Notes: generated by a model not told the origin, from the letters alone. DNA of 64,000 nucleotides from Cellulomonas sp. Root485 (GCF_001426705.1 NZ_LMFC01000003.1:384981-448980); one strand, 5' to 3'; shown: positions 8,834-15,986, counted from the stretch's first letter. A program made the numbers and translations.

Positions 8834-8863
8834 AAAGATATATCGTCGATCTATCTTTGACAA
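8834..8863 (-). promoter_or_regulatory. padR promoter with overlapping operator
   Basis: On the minus strand TTGTCA (complement of 8858-8863) and TATCTT (complement of 8835-8840) are separated by 17 bp, a good sigma-70-type promoter. The interval 8834-8858 is a 12+1+12 bp palindrome (AAAGATATATCG / CGATCTATCTTT, 11 of 12 pairs) that spans from the -10 box to the edge of the -35 box. AT-rich palindromes of this kind are typical PadR operators. Confidence 0.85.
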
Positions 8864-8876
8864 CCCCTAGCGATAA

Positions 8877-9584
8877 TCAGAGCCGCGCGAGCACCGCCCC
8901 GCCGTGCACACCGAGCACCTGACCTGTGGTCCAGCCACCGTCCGGCGACGCCAGGTAGGCGACCGCCGCGGCGACCTCCTCGACCGTCCCCGGCCGGCCC
9001 ATCGGCACGCGTGCCAGCCGACGCGCGTACTCGGCGTCGTCGAGCCGGCCGGCCCAGAACTCGGTGTCAGGCACGAACCCGGGCGCGACCGCGTTGACGG
9101 CGATCCCGTCGGCCGCCACCCGGGCGGCGGTCCCGGTGACCCACGAGTTGATCGCCGCCTTGGCCGCGCCGTACGACCCAGCGCCGCGCAGGGCGGCCAC
9201 CGAGCTCATCGCGATGATCCGCCCACCCGGTCGCGGCATCGCCGGCAGCAGCGCTTCTCCGAGCAGGACGGTGGTCAGGACGTTCAGGCGGAACTCGTCG
9301 ACCCACAGGTCGGCCGTCGCCGCCAGGCTGTCGTCGCGGGGCTCGAGGGACCCACCCGCGTTGAGCACCAGCACGTCGACCGCACCCAGCCGCTCCGCCA
9401 GCGCCGCCACCTCGGCCGGGTCGCGAAGGTCTGCCACCTCGACGCGCATCGTCCCCGCAGCGGTCTCCTCGAGCACCTCCCGACGCCGACCGACTATCAC
9501 CACGTCGTCCCCGTCGGCCGCCAGCCTGCGCGCCACCGCGCGTCCGATGCCAGTCCCGCCGCCCGTCACCACCGCAGTTCTCAT
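8877..9584 (-). CDS. Short-chain dehydrogenase/reductase
   Basis: A 235-residue classical SDR. It has the cofactor motif TGGGTGIG at residues 7-14 and an Arg-Arg pair after strand 2 (VGRRRE), which favours NADP. NAG follows (LNAGGS), then SSVAALRGAGSYGAAKAA with the catalytic Ser, Tyr and Lys. The C terminus GWTTGQVLGVHGG is typical of the FabG-like branch. The ATG at 9584 starts right at the first beta strand. A longer in-frame version exists but lacks support. The substrate is unknown. Confidence 0.88.
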   Translation of the reverse strand: MRTAVVTGGGTGIGRAVARRLAADGDDVVIVGRRREVLEETAAGTMRVEVADLRDPAEVAALAERLGAVDVLVLNAGGSLEPRDDSLAATADLWVDEFRLNVLTTVLLGEALLPAMPRPGGRIIAMSSVAALRGAGSYGAAKAAINSWVTGTAARVAADGIAVNAVAPGFVPDTEFWAGRLDDAEYARRLARVPMGRPGTVEEVAAAVAYLASPDGGWTTGQVLGVHGGAVLARL

Positions 9585-9745
9585 CGGTCCACCGAAGCAT
9601 CGGCGTGCGGCTCTGTCGATCGGGACGGCCACGCGCGTCAGGGGCGCGACGACGTCGACGGGCTCACCGTGCTCGCCGGCGAGCCGATCCGCGGGACCGG
9701 CGAGGTCGCCGAGATCCGCGAGTCGATCGCTCCGCCGGACGGCCT

Positions 9746-10141
9746 CTAGGACGTCATCTGCGCGAGCTGGATCAGGTTGCCGCAGGTGTCGTCGAGCACC
9801 GCGACGATGACCGGCCCCAGGTCCGTCGGCTCCTGCACGAAGCGCACGCCCAGCGCGGTCAGCCGCTCGAACTCCGCCTGGACGTCGTCGACGCCGAACG
9901 ACGTGGCGGGGATGCCGTCCTCGACCAGCGCCGCCTTGTACGGGCCGACCGCCGGGTGACCGCTGGGTTCGAGGAGGAGCTCGACGCCGTCCGGGACGGC
10001 CGGGGAGACGACGGTCAGCCAGCGGTCGTCGCCGCCGAGGGGGATGTCGTTCTTGAGGACGAACCCCAGGACGTCGGTGTAGAAGTCGAGGGCCTTCTGC
10101 TGGTCGTCGACGAACACGCTGGTCACGGTGATGCGGATCAT
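9746..10141 (-). CDS. VOC-superfamily (glyoxalase/bleomycin-resistance-like) protein
   Basis: A 131-residue single VOC domain protein with paired beta-alpha-beta-beta-beta units: ITVTSVFVDDQQKALDFYTDVLGF at the start and VIVAVLDDTCGNLIQLAQ at the end. It is close to the family of uncharacterised dioxygenase/isomerase-like proteins that accompany ArsR regulators. Its ATG overlaps the stop of the arsR-like gene by four bases, so the two are co-translated. The ligand or substrate is unknown. Confidence 0.88.
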   Translation of the reverse strand: MIRITVTSVFVDDQQKALDFYTDVLGFVLKNDIPLGGDDRWLTVVSPAVPDGVELLLEPSGHPAVGPYKAALVEDGIPATSFGVDDVQAEFERLTALGVRFVQEPTDLGPVIVAVLDDTCGNLIQLAQMTS

Positions 10142-10428
10142 GGGGACTCTCCTTCGTCGGGGACGGGCCAGCGTGTGGCGATCTGCCGCAGCGGTCCGGT
10201 GTCGAGGTGGTGGAACTTGTATCGGCCCTCGCGGCGGACGGTCACCAGGCCGGCCTCCTCGAGCACCTCCAGGTGCTGCGAGACGGCCTGCCGGGTGGAG
10301 CCCAGCCCGTGCCGCATGGTCAGCCGCGTGCACAGCTCGAACAGCGACTGCCCGTCGCGCTCCTGCAGCTCGTCGAGGATCGCGCGGCGGGTGGCGTCGG
10401 ACAGGGCCTTGAAGACGTCGGCTGCCAC
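10138..10428 (-). CDS. ArsR-family transcriptional repressor
   Basis: A 96-residue winged-helix protein. The pattern KALSDATRRAILDELQERDGQS, then GSTRQAVSQHLEVLEEAGLVTVRREGRYKFHHL, is typical of ArsR/SmtB proteins. No cysteine pair for metal binding is present in the recognition helix; the two Cys candidates do not form a CXC motif. It is therefore likely a non-metal member. The GTG at 10428 is preferred over an ATG at 10449 because TATACA ends six bases before it and a TTGACA lies 18 bp further up, giving a leaderless mRNA. It precedes and overlaps the VOC gene. Confidence 0.86.
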   Translation of the reverse strand: MAADVFKALSDATRRAILDELQERDGQSLFELCTRLTMRHGLGSTRQAVSQHLEVLEEAGLVTVRREGRYKFHHLDTGPLRQIATRWPVPDEGESP

Positions 10429-10434
10429 GCACCA

Positions 10435-10464
10435 TGTATAGGCAAGCATTCACTTGCCTGTCAA
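10435..10464 (-). promoter_or_regulatory. arsR-like promoter with an operator inside the spacer
   Basis: On the minus strand a consensus TTGACA (complement of 10459-10464) and TATACA (complement of 10435-10440) are 18 bp apart. The spacer is a palindrome, AGGCAAG-N6-CTTGCCT (10440-10459). A repressor there would cover the whole promoter. This is the best -35 box I see in the window and predicts autoregulation of the arsR-VOC pair. Confidence 0.88.
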
Positions 10465-10540
10465 GGGACTGTCGATTTCCGGAACCCTCGCGCGTCATCG
10501 CCCTGACCGGCAGGGTGGGACCGACGAAGGAGATGACGAC

Positions 10541-10894
10541 ATGACCGACCGATGGATGGTCCTGCTGTGGGGCGACGAGGGGTTCTGGGAGAACGCGTCG
10601 CCCGAGACCCAGGAGCGCGTGATGGGCGAGCACCAGGCGTACTCGGACGCCTGCACCGAGCGCGGCTACACGATCCTCGGCGGTGAGGAGCTGGGCTTCT
10701 CGAAGAACGCGCTCACCGTGCGTCCCGACGGCATCGTCACCGAGGGCCCGTTCGTCGAGCTGGCCGAGCACCTCGGCGGCTACTACGTCATCGAGACCGA
10801 CGACGCGCAGGGCCTCGCGGAGCTCACCGGGAAGCTGCTGCTCACCGACGGCGGCGGCGCCGAGCTGCGACCCGTCGTGGTGCACGACGCATGA
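10541..10894 (+). CDS. YCII/DGPF-domain small protein
   Basis: A 117-residue protein of the YCII-related (DGPFAETKE) family. The hallmark is present as TEGPFVELAEHLGGYYVIE after a beta-rich N-terminal half (RWMVLLWGDE). Family members are small dimeric proteins of unknown activity that are strikingly linked to ECF42 sigma factors. AGGAG lies about ten bases before the ATG. It overlaps the next paralogue by four bases and starts a coupled run of YCII genes leading to the sigma factor gene. Confidence 0.88.
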   Translation: MTDRWMVLLWGDEGFWENASPETQERVMGEHQAYSDACTERGYTILGGEELGFSKNALTVRPDGIVTEGPFVELAEHLGGYYVIETDDAQGLAELTGKLLLTDGGGAELRPVVVHDA

Positions 10895-11241
10895 GCCCGA
10901 AGACGTTCGTCCTCCTCATGTACGCCACGGAGGGCGACTGGGACAACGCCGACGAGGCGACGAAGGCCGAGTACTACCGGCAGCACGGCGACTACGACGA
11001 CCGGGCCGCCGACTTCGGCGTGACGTTCCTGGCCAGCGAGGCGCTCCAGTCGGTGACCACGGCCGTCACCCTGCGGCGGACCGGCGACGACGCCGAGATC
11101 ACCGAGGGCCCGTTCGCCGAGACCGTCGAACAGCTCGGCGGTTTCTACCTCGTCACCGCACCCGACCGGGAGGCCGTCCTGAAGCACGCGATGCTGCTCC
11201 CGGAGTACACGATCGAGGTCCGCGAGATCGCCCAGATGTGA
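10891..11241 (+). CDS. YCII/DGPF-domain small protein
   Basis: A 116-residue paralogue of the upstream gene. It has the N-terminal KTFVLLMYATEGDW strand and the signature TEGPFAETVEQLGGFYLV, closest in this window to the family consensus. The ATG overlaps the previous stop (ATGA), so translation is coupled. It is followed after ten bases by a 13-bp hairpin, which could partly end transcription and set a lower level for the downstream paralogues and the sigma factor. Confidence 0.88.
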   Translation: MSPKTFVLLMYATEGDWDNADEATKAEYYRQHGDYDDRAADFGVTFLASEALQSVTTAVTLRRTGDDAEITEGPFAETVEQLGGFYLVTAPDREAVLKHAMLLPEYTIEVREIAQM

Positions 11242-11251
11242 TCTGTCGATC

Positions 11252-11293
11252 CTGGTGCGTCCCGCCCGTCATCGGGGCAGCGGGACGCACCAG
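11252..11293 (+). terminator. Hairpin between YCII genes
   Basis: Arms 11252-11264 and 11281-11293 (CTGGTGCGTCCCG and its complement) are perfect over 13 bp around a 16-base loop. It sits 10 bp after one YCII gene and 26 bp before the next, inside what otherwise reads as one operon. It may act as an attenuator or a stabilising mRNA end. Without T residues it could be partial. Confidence 0.65.
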
Positions 11294-11319
11294 ACGTCCT
11301 CCGACCAGCAGGAGCTGAC

Positions 11320-11718
11320 ATGGCCGAGTTCACCGTCATCCTCTACCGCGACGACGCCCGCGCCGCCGCGCTCACCGCCGAGGAGTCCGCGCGCGCGTGG
11401 GCCGCCCACAGCGGGTTCCACCAGCACTGCGCCGACCAGGGGTGGGAGATCGTCGCCACCAGGGCCCTCGGCGCGGCCACCCGGGCGCGGTCGCTGCGGT
11501 CCGACGGGCGCGCGGGAGTCGTCGTCACCGACGGCCCCTACGCCGAGACCGCGGAGCAGGTGGCTGGGTTCTACCTGGTCGCCCGCACCTCGCTGGACGC
11601 GCTGACCGAGGCGGTGTCCGCGCTCGTCCTGAACGGCGAGACCGCCGAGATCCGGCCCACCGAACGGTTCGAGGACGGCGTCCCGGTGAACGGCGCCGAC
11701 GCGCTGACCGCGTCGTGA
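11320..11718 (+). CDS. YCII/DGPF-domain small protein
   Basis: A 132-residue member with the signature TDGPYAETAEQVAGFYLV. The N terminus (FTVILYRDDARAAALT) is more diverged, and a C-terminal tail of about 20 residues follows the core. AGGAG lies seven bases before the ATG. Its stop overlaps the GTG start of the next small gene (GTGA). Having several DGPF proteins in a row is usual beside ECF42 sigma factors, where they are thought to be functionally linked. Confidence 0.87.
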   Translation: MAEFTVILYRDDARAAALTAEESARAWAAHSGFHQHCADQGWEIVATRALGAATRARSLRSDGRAGVVVTDGPYAETAEQVAGFYLVARTSLDALTEAVSALVLNGETAEIRPTERFEDGVPVNGADALTAS

Positions 11719-11942
11719 GGTTCGTCGTCCTCGCGTTCGGGCCCGCGGTGCTGCCCGCCGGCATCACACTGGGTTCCGTGGACACGGCGACCTCGGTGCA
11801 GGACCGCGCACTGCGTGACGGGACGTTCGACGGGCACGCGTCGGCGCTGACCGGCCTCCAGGTGATCGACGCCCCCGACCTCGACGTCGTCCTGGAGCAG
11901 CTGCCCGCGGTCGGCACGTTCGAGGTGCGGCCCGTCGCGTGA
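11715..11942 (+). CDS. Small degenerate YCII-like protein
   Basis: A 75-residue frame that starts with a GTG overlapping the previous stop and ends with a TGA overlapping the next GTG (GTGA at both ends). That position argues strongly that it is translated. It begins RFVVLAFGPAVLPAG and ends QLPAVGTFEVRPVA, which resembles the first and last strands of a YCII domain. The DGPF segment is missing. It is either a shortened paralogue or a small accessory of the sigma factor. No independent function can be given. Confidence 0.7.
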   Translation: MRFVVLAFGPAVLPAGITLGSVDTATSVQDRALRDGTFDGHASALTGLQVIDAPDLDVVLEQLPAVGTFEVRPVA

Positions 11943-13456
11943 CCGCTTCCGACGACGCCCTCGCCGACGCCTGGCAGACCCACTGGTCTCGCCTGATCGG
12001 CCTGCTCATCGGCCAGTTCGCCCGCCCCGACCTGGCCGAGGACGCCGTCTCCGACGCCTTCGAGGCCGCCGCACGGCACTGGCCCGACGACGGCGTCCCG
12101 ACGAACACCGGCGCGTGGCTGCTCACAGCCGCGCGCCGGCGCGTGCTCGACCGGCTCCGCTCGGAGGCGGTCCAACGGAAGAAGGAACCCTTGATGGTGG
12201 TCGACGACGAGATGCGTGCCGCGGCCGCGGCCGTCGTCGACCCCGGCGCCCACGTGGCCGACGAGCAGCTCCGGCTGATCTTTGCCTGCTGCCACCCCGC
12301 CATCGCCCCCGACGACCGCGTCGCCCTGACCCTGCGGTTCGTCGTCGGCCTCACCACCACCGAGATCGGTCGGCTCCTGCTCGTCCAGGAGGCGACCATG
12401 GCCGCCCGGCTGACCCGCGCCAAGAAGCGCCTCGCGTCCTCCGGCATCCCCTTCGCGACCCCCGCGCCCGAGCGCCTCGACGAGCGCCTCGACGTCGTCG
12501 CGACCGTCGTGTACCTCGCCTTCACCTCCGGCTACCACCCCGGCGTCGGCGACGTCCCCTTGCGCGTCGACCTCGGCGACGAGGCCATCCGGCTCCTGCG
12601 CGTCCTCGACTCCCTCCTGCCCGACCGCGCCGTCGTCCGCTCCCTGCTCGCCCTCCTGCTCCTGCAGCACTCCCGCCGCGACACCCGCCTCGACCCGTCC
12701 GGCGCGCTCGTCCTGCTCCCCGACCAGGACCGCACCCGCTGGCACCGCGACGAGATCACCGAAGGCGTGGATCTCCTCGAGTCCCTGTCGCCGCGCACAC
12801 CCTCCAGCGACCCACCGCCCCTCGTCGAGACGCAGCCTCCTGCCCCGTCGACACCCCCCGCCACCCCGACCTCCGGCCCGTCGACACCACCCGCCACCCC
12901 GACCTCCGGCCCGTCGGCACCACCCGCGACCCCGGCCTCCGGCCCGTCGACGCCCCCCGCCACCGCGCGTCCTTTCCCGTCGCGACCGAGTGCTCCCCCA
13001 GATCCACGTCCGTCGGTGGCTCGCGACGCTCCTGCCCCGGCCGGGCACCAGTCGCGGCTCGCGACGGAGTACCGGCTGCAGGCCCTGATCGCCGCCGAGC
13101 ACGCCACCGCCCCGACCGCCGCCGACACCCGCTGGTCCGTCATCGCCGACCTGTACGCCCAGCTCGAAGCGCTCACGGGCTCGCCGGTCGTCCGGCTGGC
13201 CCGAGCGGTCGCCGTGGCCGAGGCGTTCGGCCCCGACGCAGGTCTGCAGCTGCTGGACGGCCTCGACGACGCCCTCCCCCGCCATCACCGCGTCCCCGCC
13301 GTCCGCGCCGAGCTCCTCCGCCGCGCCGGCAACCCGACCGCCGCCGCCGCGGCATACCGAGCAGCCCTGTCCCTGGTCACCAACCCCACCGAACGCACCC
13401 ACCTGGAGACCCGCCTGTCAGACCTGGACACCCCCACCCCTGCCCCGCCGGAGTAG
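11939..13456 (+). CDS. ECF42-group RNA polymerase sigma factor (DUF6596) with Pro/Thr/Ser repeat insert
   Basis: A 505-residue sigma factor. Region 2 lies near residues 10-80 (DLAEDAVSDAFEAAARHWPDDGVPTN). Region 4 lies near 105-165 (LRLIFACCHPAIAPDDRVALTLR; GLTTTEIGRLL). The DUF6596/C-terminal extension follows (VVYLAFTSGYHP). The end (GLQLLDGLDDALPRHHRVPAVRAELLRRAGN) is TPR-like. In ECF42 proteins the C-terminal extension controls activity and no anti-sigma factor is needed. Here a proline-rich tract, residues about 285-370, containing four 11-residue repeats, splits the extension. The GTG start overlaps the upstream YCII-like gene, so production is tied to the DGPF proteins. Confidence 0.9.
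   Translation: MTASDDALADAWQTHWSRLIGLLIGQFARPDLAEDAVSDAFEAAARHWPDDGVPTNTGAWLLTAARRRVLDRLRSEAVQRKKEPLMVVDDEMRAAAAAVVDPGAHVADEQLRLIFACCHPAIAPDDRVALTLRFVVGLTTTEIGRLLLVQEATMAARLTRAKKRLASSGIPFATPAPERLDERLDVVATVVYLAFTSGYHPGVGDVPLRVDLGDEAIRLLRVLDSLLPDRAVVRSLLALLLLQHSRRDTRLDPSGALVLLPDQDRTRWHRDEITEGVDLLESLSPRTPSSDPPPLVETQPPAPSTPPATPTSGPSTPPATPTSGPSAPPATPASGPSTPPATARPFPSRPSAPPDPRPSVARDAPAPAGHQSRLATEYRLQALIAAEHATAPTAADTRWSVIADLYAQLEALTGSPVVRLARAVAVAEAFGPDAGLQLLDGLDDALPRHHRVPAVRAELLRRAGNPTAAAAAYRAALSLVTNPTERTHLETRLSDLDTPTPAPPE
12845..12966 (+). repeat. 33-bp tandem repeat inside the sigma factor gene
   Basis: Three full units (12845-12877, 12878-12910, 12911-12943) and a partial fourth (to about 12966) encode PSTPPATPTSG with small changes. 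The unit length is a multiple of three, so copy number can change without a frameshift. The encoded tract is a flexible linker between the sigma domains and the C-terminal regulatory part. Confidence 0.9.
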
Positions 13457-13468
13457 CCAGCTCGTCGC

Positions 13469-13536
13469 CGAGGTCGTGGGTTCGACCCGAGCGCGTGGGT
13501 GTGCACCAACGATCTGGCACCGAACGAACGATCTCG
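13469..13536. repeat. Copy B of the 68-bp intergenic element
   Basis: Motifs GAGGTCGT (13470) and GAGCGCGT (13489) are followed by inverted ACGATCTG (13509) and ACGATCTC (13528). Both 19-bp spacings and the 12-bp centre are identical to copy A. It lies just after the sigma factor gene and about 90 bp before the nuclease gene. The bases between the motifs (TGGGTTCGACCC) are also shared with copy C. Confidence 0.8.
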
Positions 13537-13627
13537 CCGATCCGCCCACGGCCATCGGTGCAGATGGGGGTGTCCACAGCTCGGCTGCGTGGCGTCGGTG
13601 AACGCCTAGCCGGACGGCGACGATCGG

Positions 13628-14566
13628 GTGATGCCTCGACGACCCGGATCCATCGCCCCCACACCTCCGGACCGGCCGGTGGTGCACCTCGCCCGGGACA
13701 CTCCCCGGCACGCGGTCGCAGCCCGCCTCGCCGCCGAGGAGTGGCGACGCGTGGGTCGTGGCGTCTACGTCCCGGTCGACGGGCCGCCCGACAAGCGCGC
13801 CGACGCCCTGGCGCGGATCGTCGGCCTCCACGCGCGCCTCGCCAGCGCGACCTGTTTCGGCCACACGTCCGCCGCACTTCTGCACGGACTGCCACTGTGG
13901 GAGGCGGCCGCAGTGACACACGTCTTCCAGCGCTCCTCGGCCAGCGGGGACCGTTCGTCGGAGATCGTCAGGCACACCCCGTTCCCACTTCCCGAGGACG
14001 TGGTCGTCCTCGACGGCATCCCCGCGACGACACTCGGGCGGACGGCGTGGGACTGCGCGAGGTACCTCCGGGCGCTGGGTGGGCTGGTGATCGTCGACGC
14101 GGCGCTGCGTGCCGGGGTGCAGAGGGCCGACCTGGAGGCACGCGCCGCAGCCGCCGCCCGTGGACGCGGGTCGGCCCGCGGCATGGCGGTCCTCCGTCTC
14201 GCCGACGGCGGCGCGGAGTCGGCATGGGAGTCCGCCTGCCGATTCACGCTGCTGCGCGCGGGACTTCCGGTGCCGCAGACACAGATTCCCGTGGCCACGC
14301 GACTCGGCACGTTCTGGGCCGACCTCGGCTGGGAGGAGTGGAAGGTCCTGCTCGAGTACGACGGTCGGACCAAGTACGTGGGGCGGTCCACGGAGGAGTT
14401 CATGCGCGAGAAGAGACGCCACGACGCCGTCGTCGAGGAGGGCTGGCGGATGCTGCGGGTCACGCGCGACGACGTCCGAGACTCCGCCTTGCTCGTTCGC
14501 CGCGTCGCCGCACTGCTCCCGCCCGCCGTCGCGGCGTCGCTCCGCCCACGACGCGACCTCGGCTGA
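13628..14566 (+). CDS. AbiEi-like N-terminal domain plus DUF559 (Vsr-fold) nuclease-like protein
   Basis: A 312-residue protein. The first half resembles the AbiEi antitoxin-type winged helix (WRRVGRGVYVPVDG, followed by FGHTSAALLHGLPLW). The second half is a Vsr/DUF559-like PD-(D/E)XK domain. It shows ESACRF, then DLGWEEWKVLLEYDGRTKY carrying the Asp and Glu, then EKRRHDAVVEEGWRMLRVT. Such genes are common and scattered in actinobacteria; the role is unknown, with defence or DNA repair suggested. GTG at 13628 or ATG at 13631 can start it; neither has a clear ribosome site. There is no toxin gene beside it. It is bracketed by copies B and C of the 68-bp element. Confidence 0.8.
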   Translation: MMPRRPGSIAPTPPDRPVVHLARDTPRHAVAARLAAEEWRRVGRGVYVPVDGPPDKRADALARIVGLHARLASATCFGHTSAALLHGLPLWEAAAVTHVFQRSSASGDRSSEIVRHTPFPLPEDVVVLDGIPATTLGRTAWDCARYLRALGGLVIVDAALRAGVQRADLEARAAAAARGRGSARGMAVLRLADGGAESAWESACRFTLLRAGLPVPQTQIPVATRLGTFWADLGWEEWKVLLEYDGRTKYVGRSTEEFMREKRRHDAVVEEGWRMLRVTRDDVRDSALLVRRVAALLPPAVAASLRPRRDLG

Positions 14567-14598
14567 CCACCACGCCACCACGCCCCCCGCCCCAATGC

Positions 14599-14666
14599 CG
14601 AAATCGTGGCTTCGACCCGAGATCGTGGGTGCGGACTCCCGATCTCGCGCCAAACGCACGATCTCG
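14599..14666. repeat. Copy C of the 68-bp intergenic element
   Basis: GAAATCGT (14600) and GAGATCGT (14619) are followed by inverted CCGATCTC (14639) and ACGATCTC (14658). The 19-bp, 12-bp and 19-bp geometry is the same as in copies A and B. It lies between the convergent nuclease and mntH genes. The second and fourth motifs form the best stem here (CGAGATCGTG with its complement). Confidence 0.8.
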
Positions 14667-14724
14667 CCTACGCGCGGATGTGGGCGCGTGGGGGATTCCA
14701 GGGGTGGGCGGAGCAGGGGACCTG

Positions 14725-15972
14725 TCAGCTCAGGAGTAGGAGGGTCAGGAGGGTGAGGTTGAGGGCGACCACCAACGTCACCACCAGGAGCAGGGTGGCG
14801 TGGAGCCAGGGGCCGTTGCGGTGGGCGCCCATGAGGGTGCGGTTGCGGGTCAGTGCGACCAGGGGGATGACCGCGAACGGGATGCCGAAGCTCAGCACCA
14901 CCTGCGAGAGGACCAGGGTCCAGGTGGCGTCGGCGCCGACGGCCAGCAGGATGATCGCCGGGATCAGGGTGACGACGCGGCGGACCAGCAGGGGGATCCG
15001 GCGGTGGATCAGGCCCTCCATGATCGTCGCGCCGGCGTAGGCGCCGACGGAGGTGGACGCCAGGCCCGAGGCGAGCAGTCCGACGGCGAACGCGATCGCG
15101 ATGCCGATGCCGAGCGCGTCGGCGATGGCGTCGTACGCGCCGGGGATCGAGTCGGTGCCGGGGACGCCACGCAGGCCCGACGCGGCGAGCAGGAGGAGGC
15201 CGATGTTCACCGCGCCGGCGATGGCCAGCGCGATGCCGACGTCCCAGCGGGTCGACCGCAGGACATCGCGGAGGGTCGAGCCGGTGGTGCGGCCGTGGCG
15301 GTCGCGGGCGAGGGCCGAGTGGACGTAGATGGCGTGCGGCATCACGGTGGCGCCCAGCATCGAGGCGGCGAGCAGGACGGAGTCGGTGCCGTCGAACCTC
15401 GGGACCAGCCCGGACAGCACACCGCGGGCGTCGGGTGGCGAGACGAACAGGCCCGCCAGGAACCCGACGCTGATGACGGCGAGCAGCCCGATGATGACGT
15501 GCTCGAACCGCCGCTGCCCGTACCGGTTCTGGGTGGCCAGCAGGAGCAGGGACACGACGCCGACGATCAGCCCGCCGAGCGGCAGGGGGACGCCGAACAG
15601 CAGCTGGAGGGCGATGGCGCCGCCGACGACCTCGGCGATGTCGGTGGCCGCCGCGACCACCTCGGCCTGCATCCAGAACGCCAGCCGCGGGGTGCGACGC
15701 ATCCGCTGCCCGAGCACCCCCGGCAAGGAGTCGCCGGTGACCAGGCCGAGCTTCGCCGACTGGTACTGGACGAGCACGGCCATGGCGTTCGCCGCGACGA
15801 GCACCCAGAGCAGCAGGTAGCCGTACCGCGCGCCGGCGGTCAGGTTGGCGGCGACGTTGCCCGGGTCGACGTAGGCGATGGCCGCGACGAACGCTGGACC
15901 GAGCAGCAGCGGGGCGCGACGCGGGCGGGGCGGAGCGACCTGGACGGCATCGTCCGTCGCGCTGCTGGTCAT
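14725..15972 (-). CDS. mntH: Nramp-family manganese/divalent metal transporter
   Basis: A 415-residue inner-membrane proton-coupled importer with about eleven hydrophobic segments. The metal-binding motif of helix 1, DPGN, is at residues 36-39. The helix 6 motif reads MPHAIYVHS, with Ala in place of the usual Asn of MPHN. Length fits bacterial MntH. GAGGTGG lies just before the ATG. The gene has its own promoter with a perfect palindrome, suggesting metal-dependent repression. It ends convergently with the nuclease gene. Confidence 0.92.
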   Translation of the reverse strand: MTSSATDDAVQVAPPRPRRAPLLLGPAFVAAIAYVDPGNVAANLTAGARYGYLLLWVLVAANAMAVLVQYQSAKLGLVTGDSLPGVLGQRMRRTPRLAFWMQAEVVAAATDIAEVVGGAIALQLLFGVPLPLGGLIVGVVSLLLLATQNRYGQRRFEHVIIGLLAVISVGFLAGLFVSPPDARGVLSGLVPRFDGTDSVLLAASMLGATVMPHAIYVHSALARDRHGRTTGSTLRDVLRSTRWDVGIALAIAGAVNIGLLLLAASGLRGVPGTDSIPGAYDAIADALGIGIAIAFAVGLLASGLASTSVGAYAGATIMEGLIHRRIPLLVRRVVTLIPAIILLAVGADATWTLVLSQVVLSFGIPFAVIPLVALTRNRTLMGAHRNGPWLHATLLLVVTLVVALNLTLLTLLLLS

Positions 15973-15986
15973 GGGCCACCTCAGGA

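Noticed and set aside
9605..9749. A possible 3' remnant of a plus-strand gene (ending IRESIAPPDGL)
   Set aside because: The 160-bp gap contains a plausible-looking short peptide but no start, ribosome site or recognisable family; too little to call a pseudogene.
12845..12966. CRISPR-like short repeats
   Set aside because: Units are directly adjacent with no spacers and encode an in-frame peptide repeat.
11525..13402. A long minus-strand frame opposite the ECF42 gene
   Set aside because: Repeat-rich shadow frame; its repeats mirror the 33-bp tandem repeat of the sigma gene.
13628..14566. A complete type IV toxin-antitoxin pair
   Set aside because: Only the AbiEi-like part is present and it is fused to a nuclease-like domain; no AbiEii-type nucleotidyltransferase toxin gene is adjacent.
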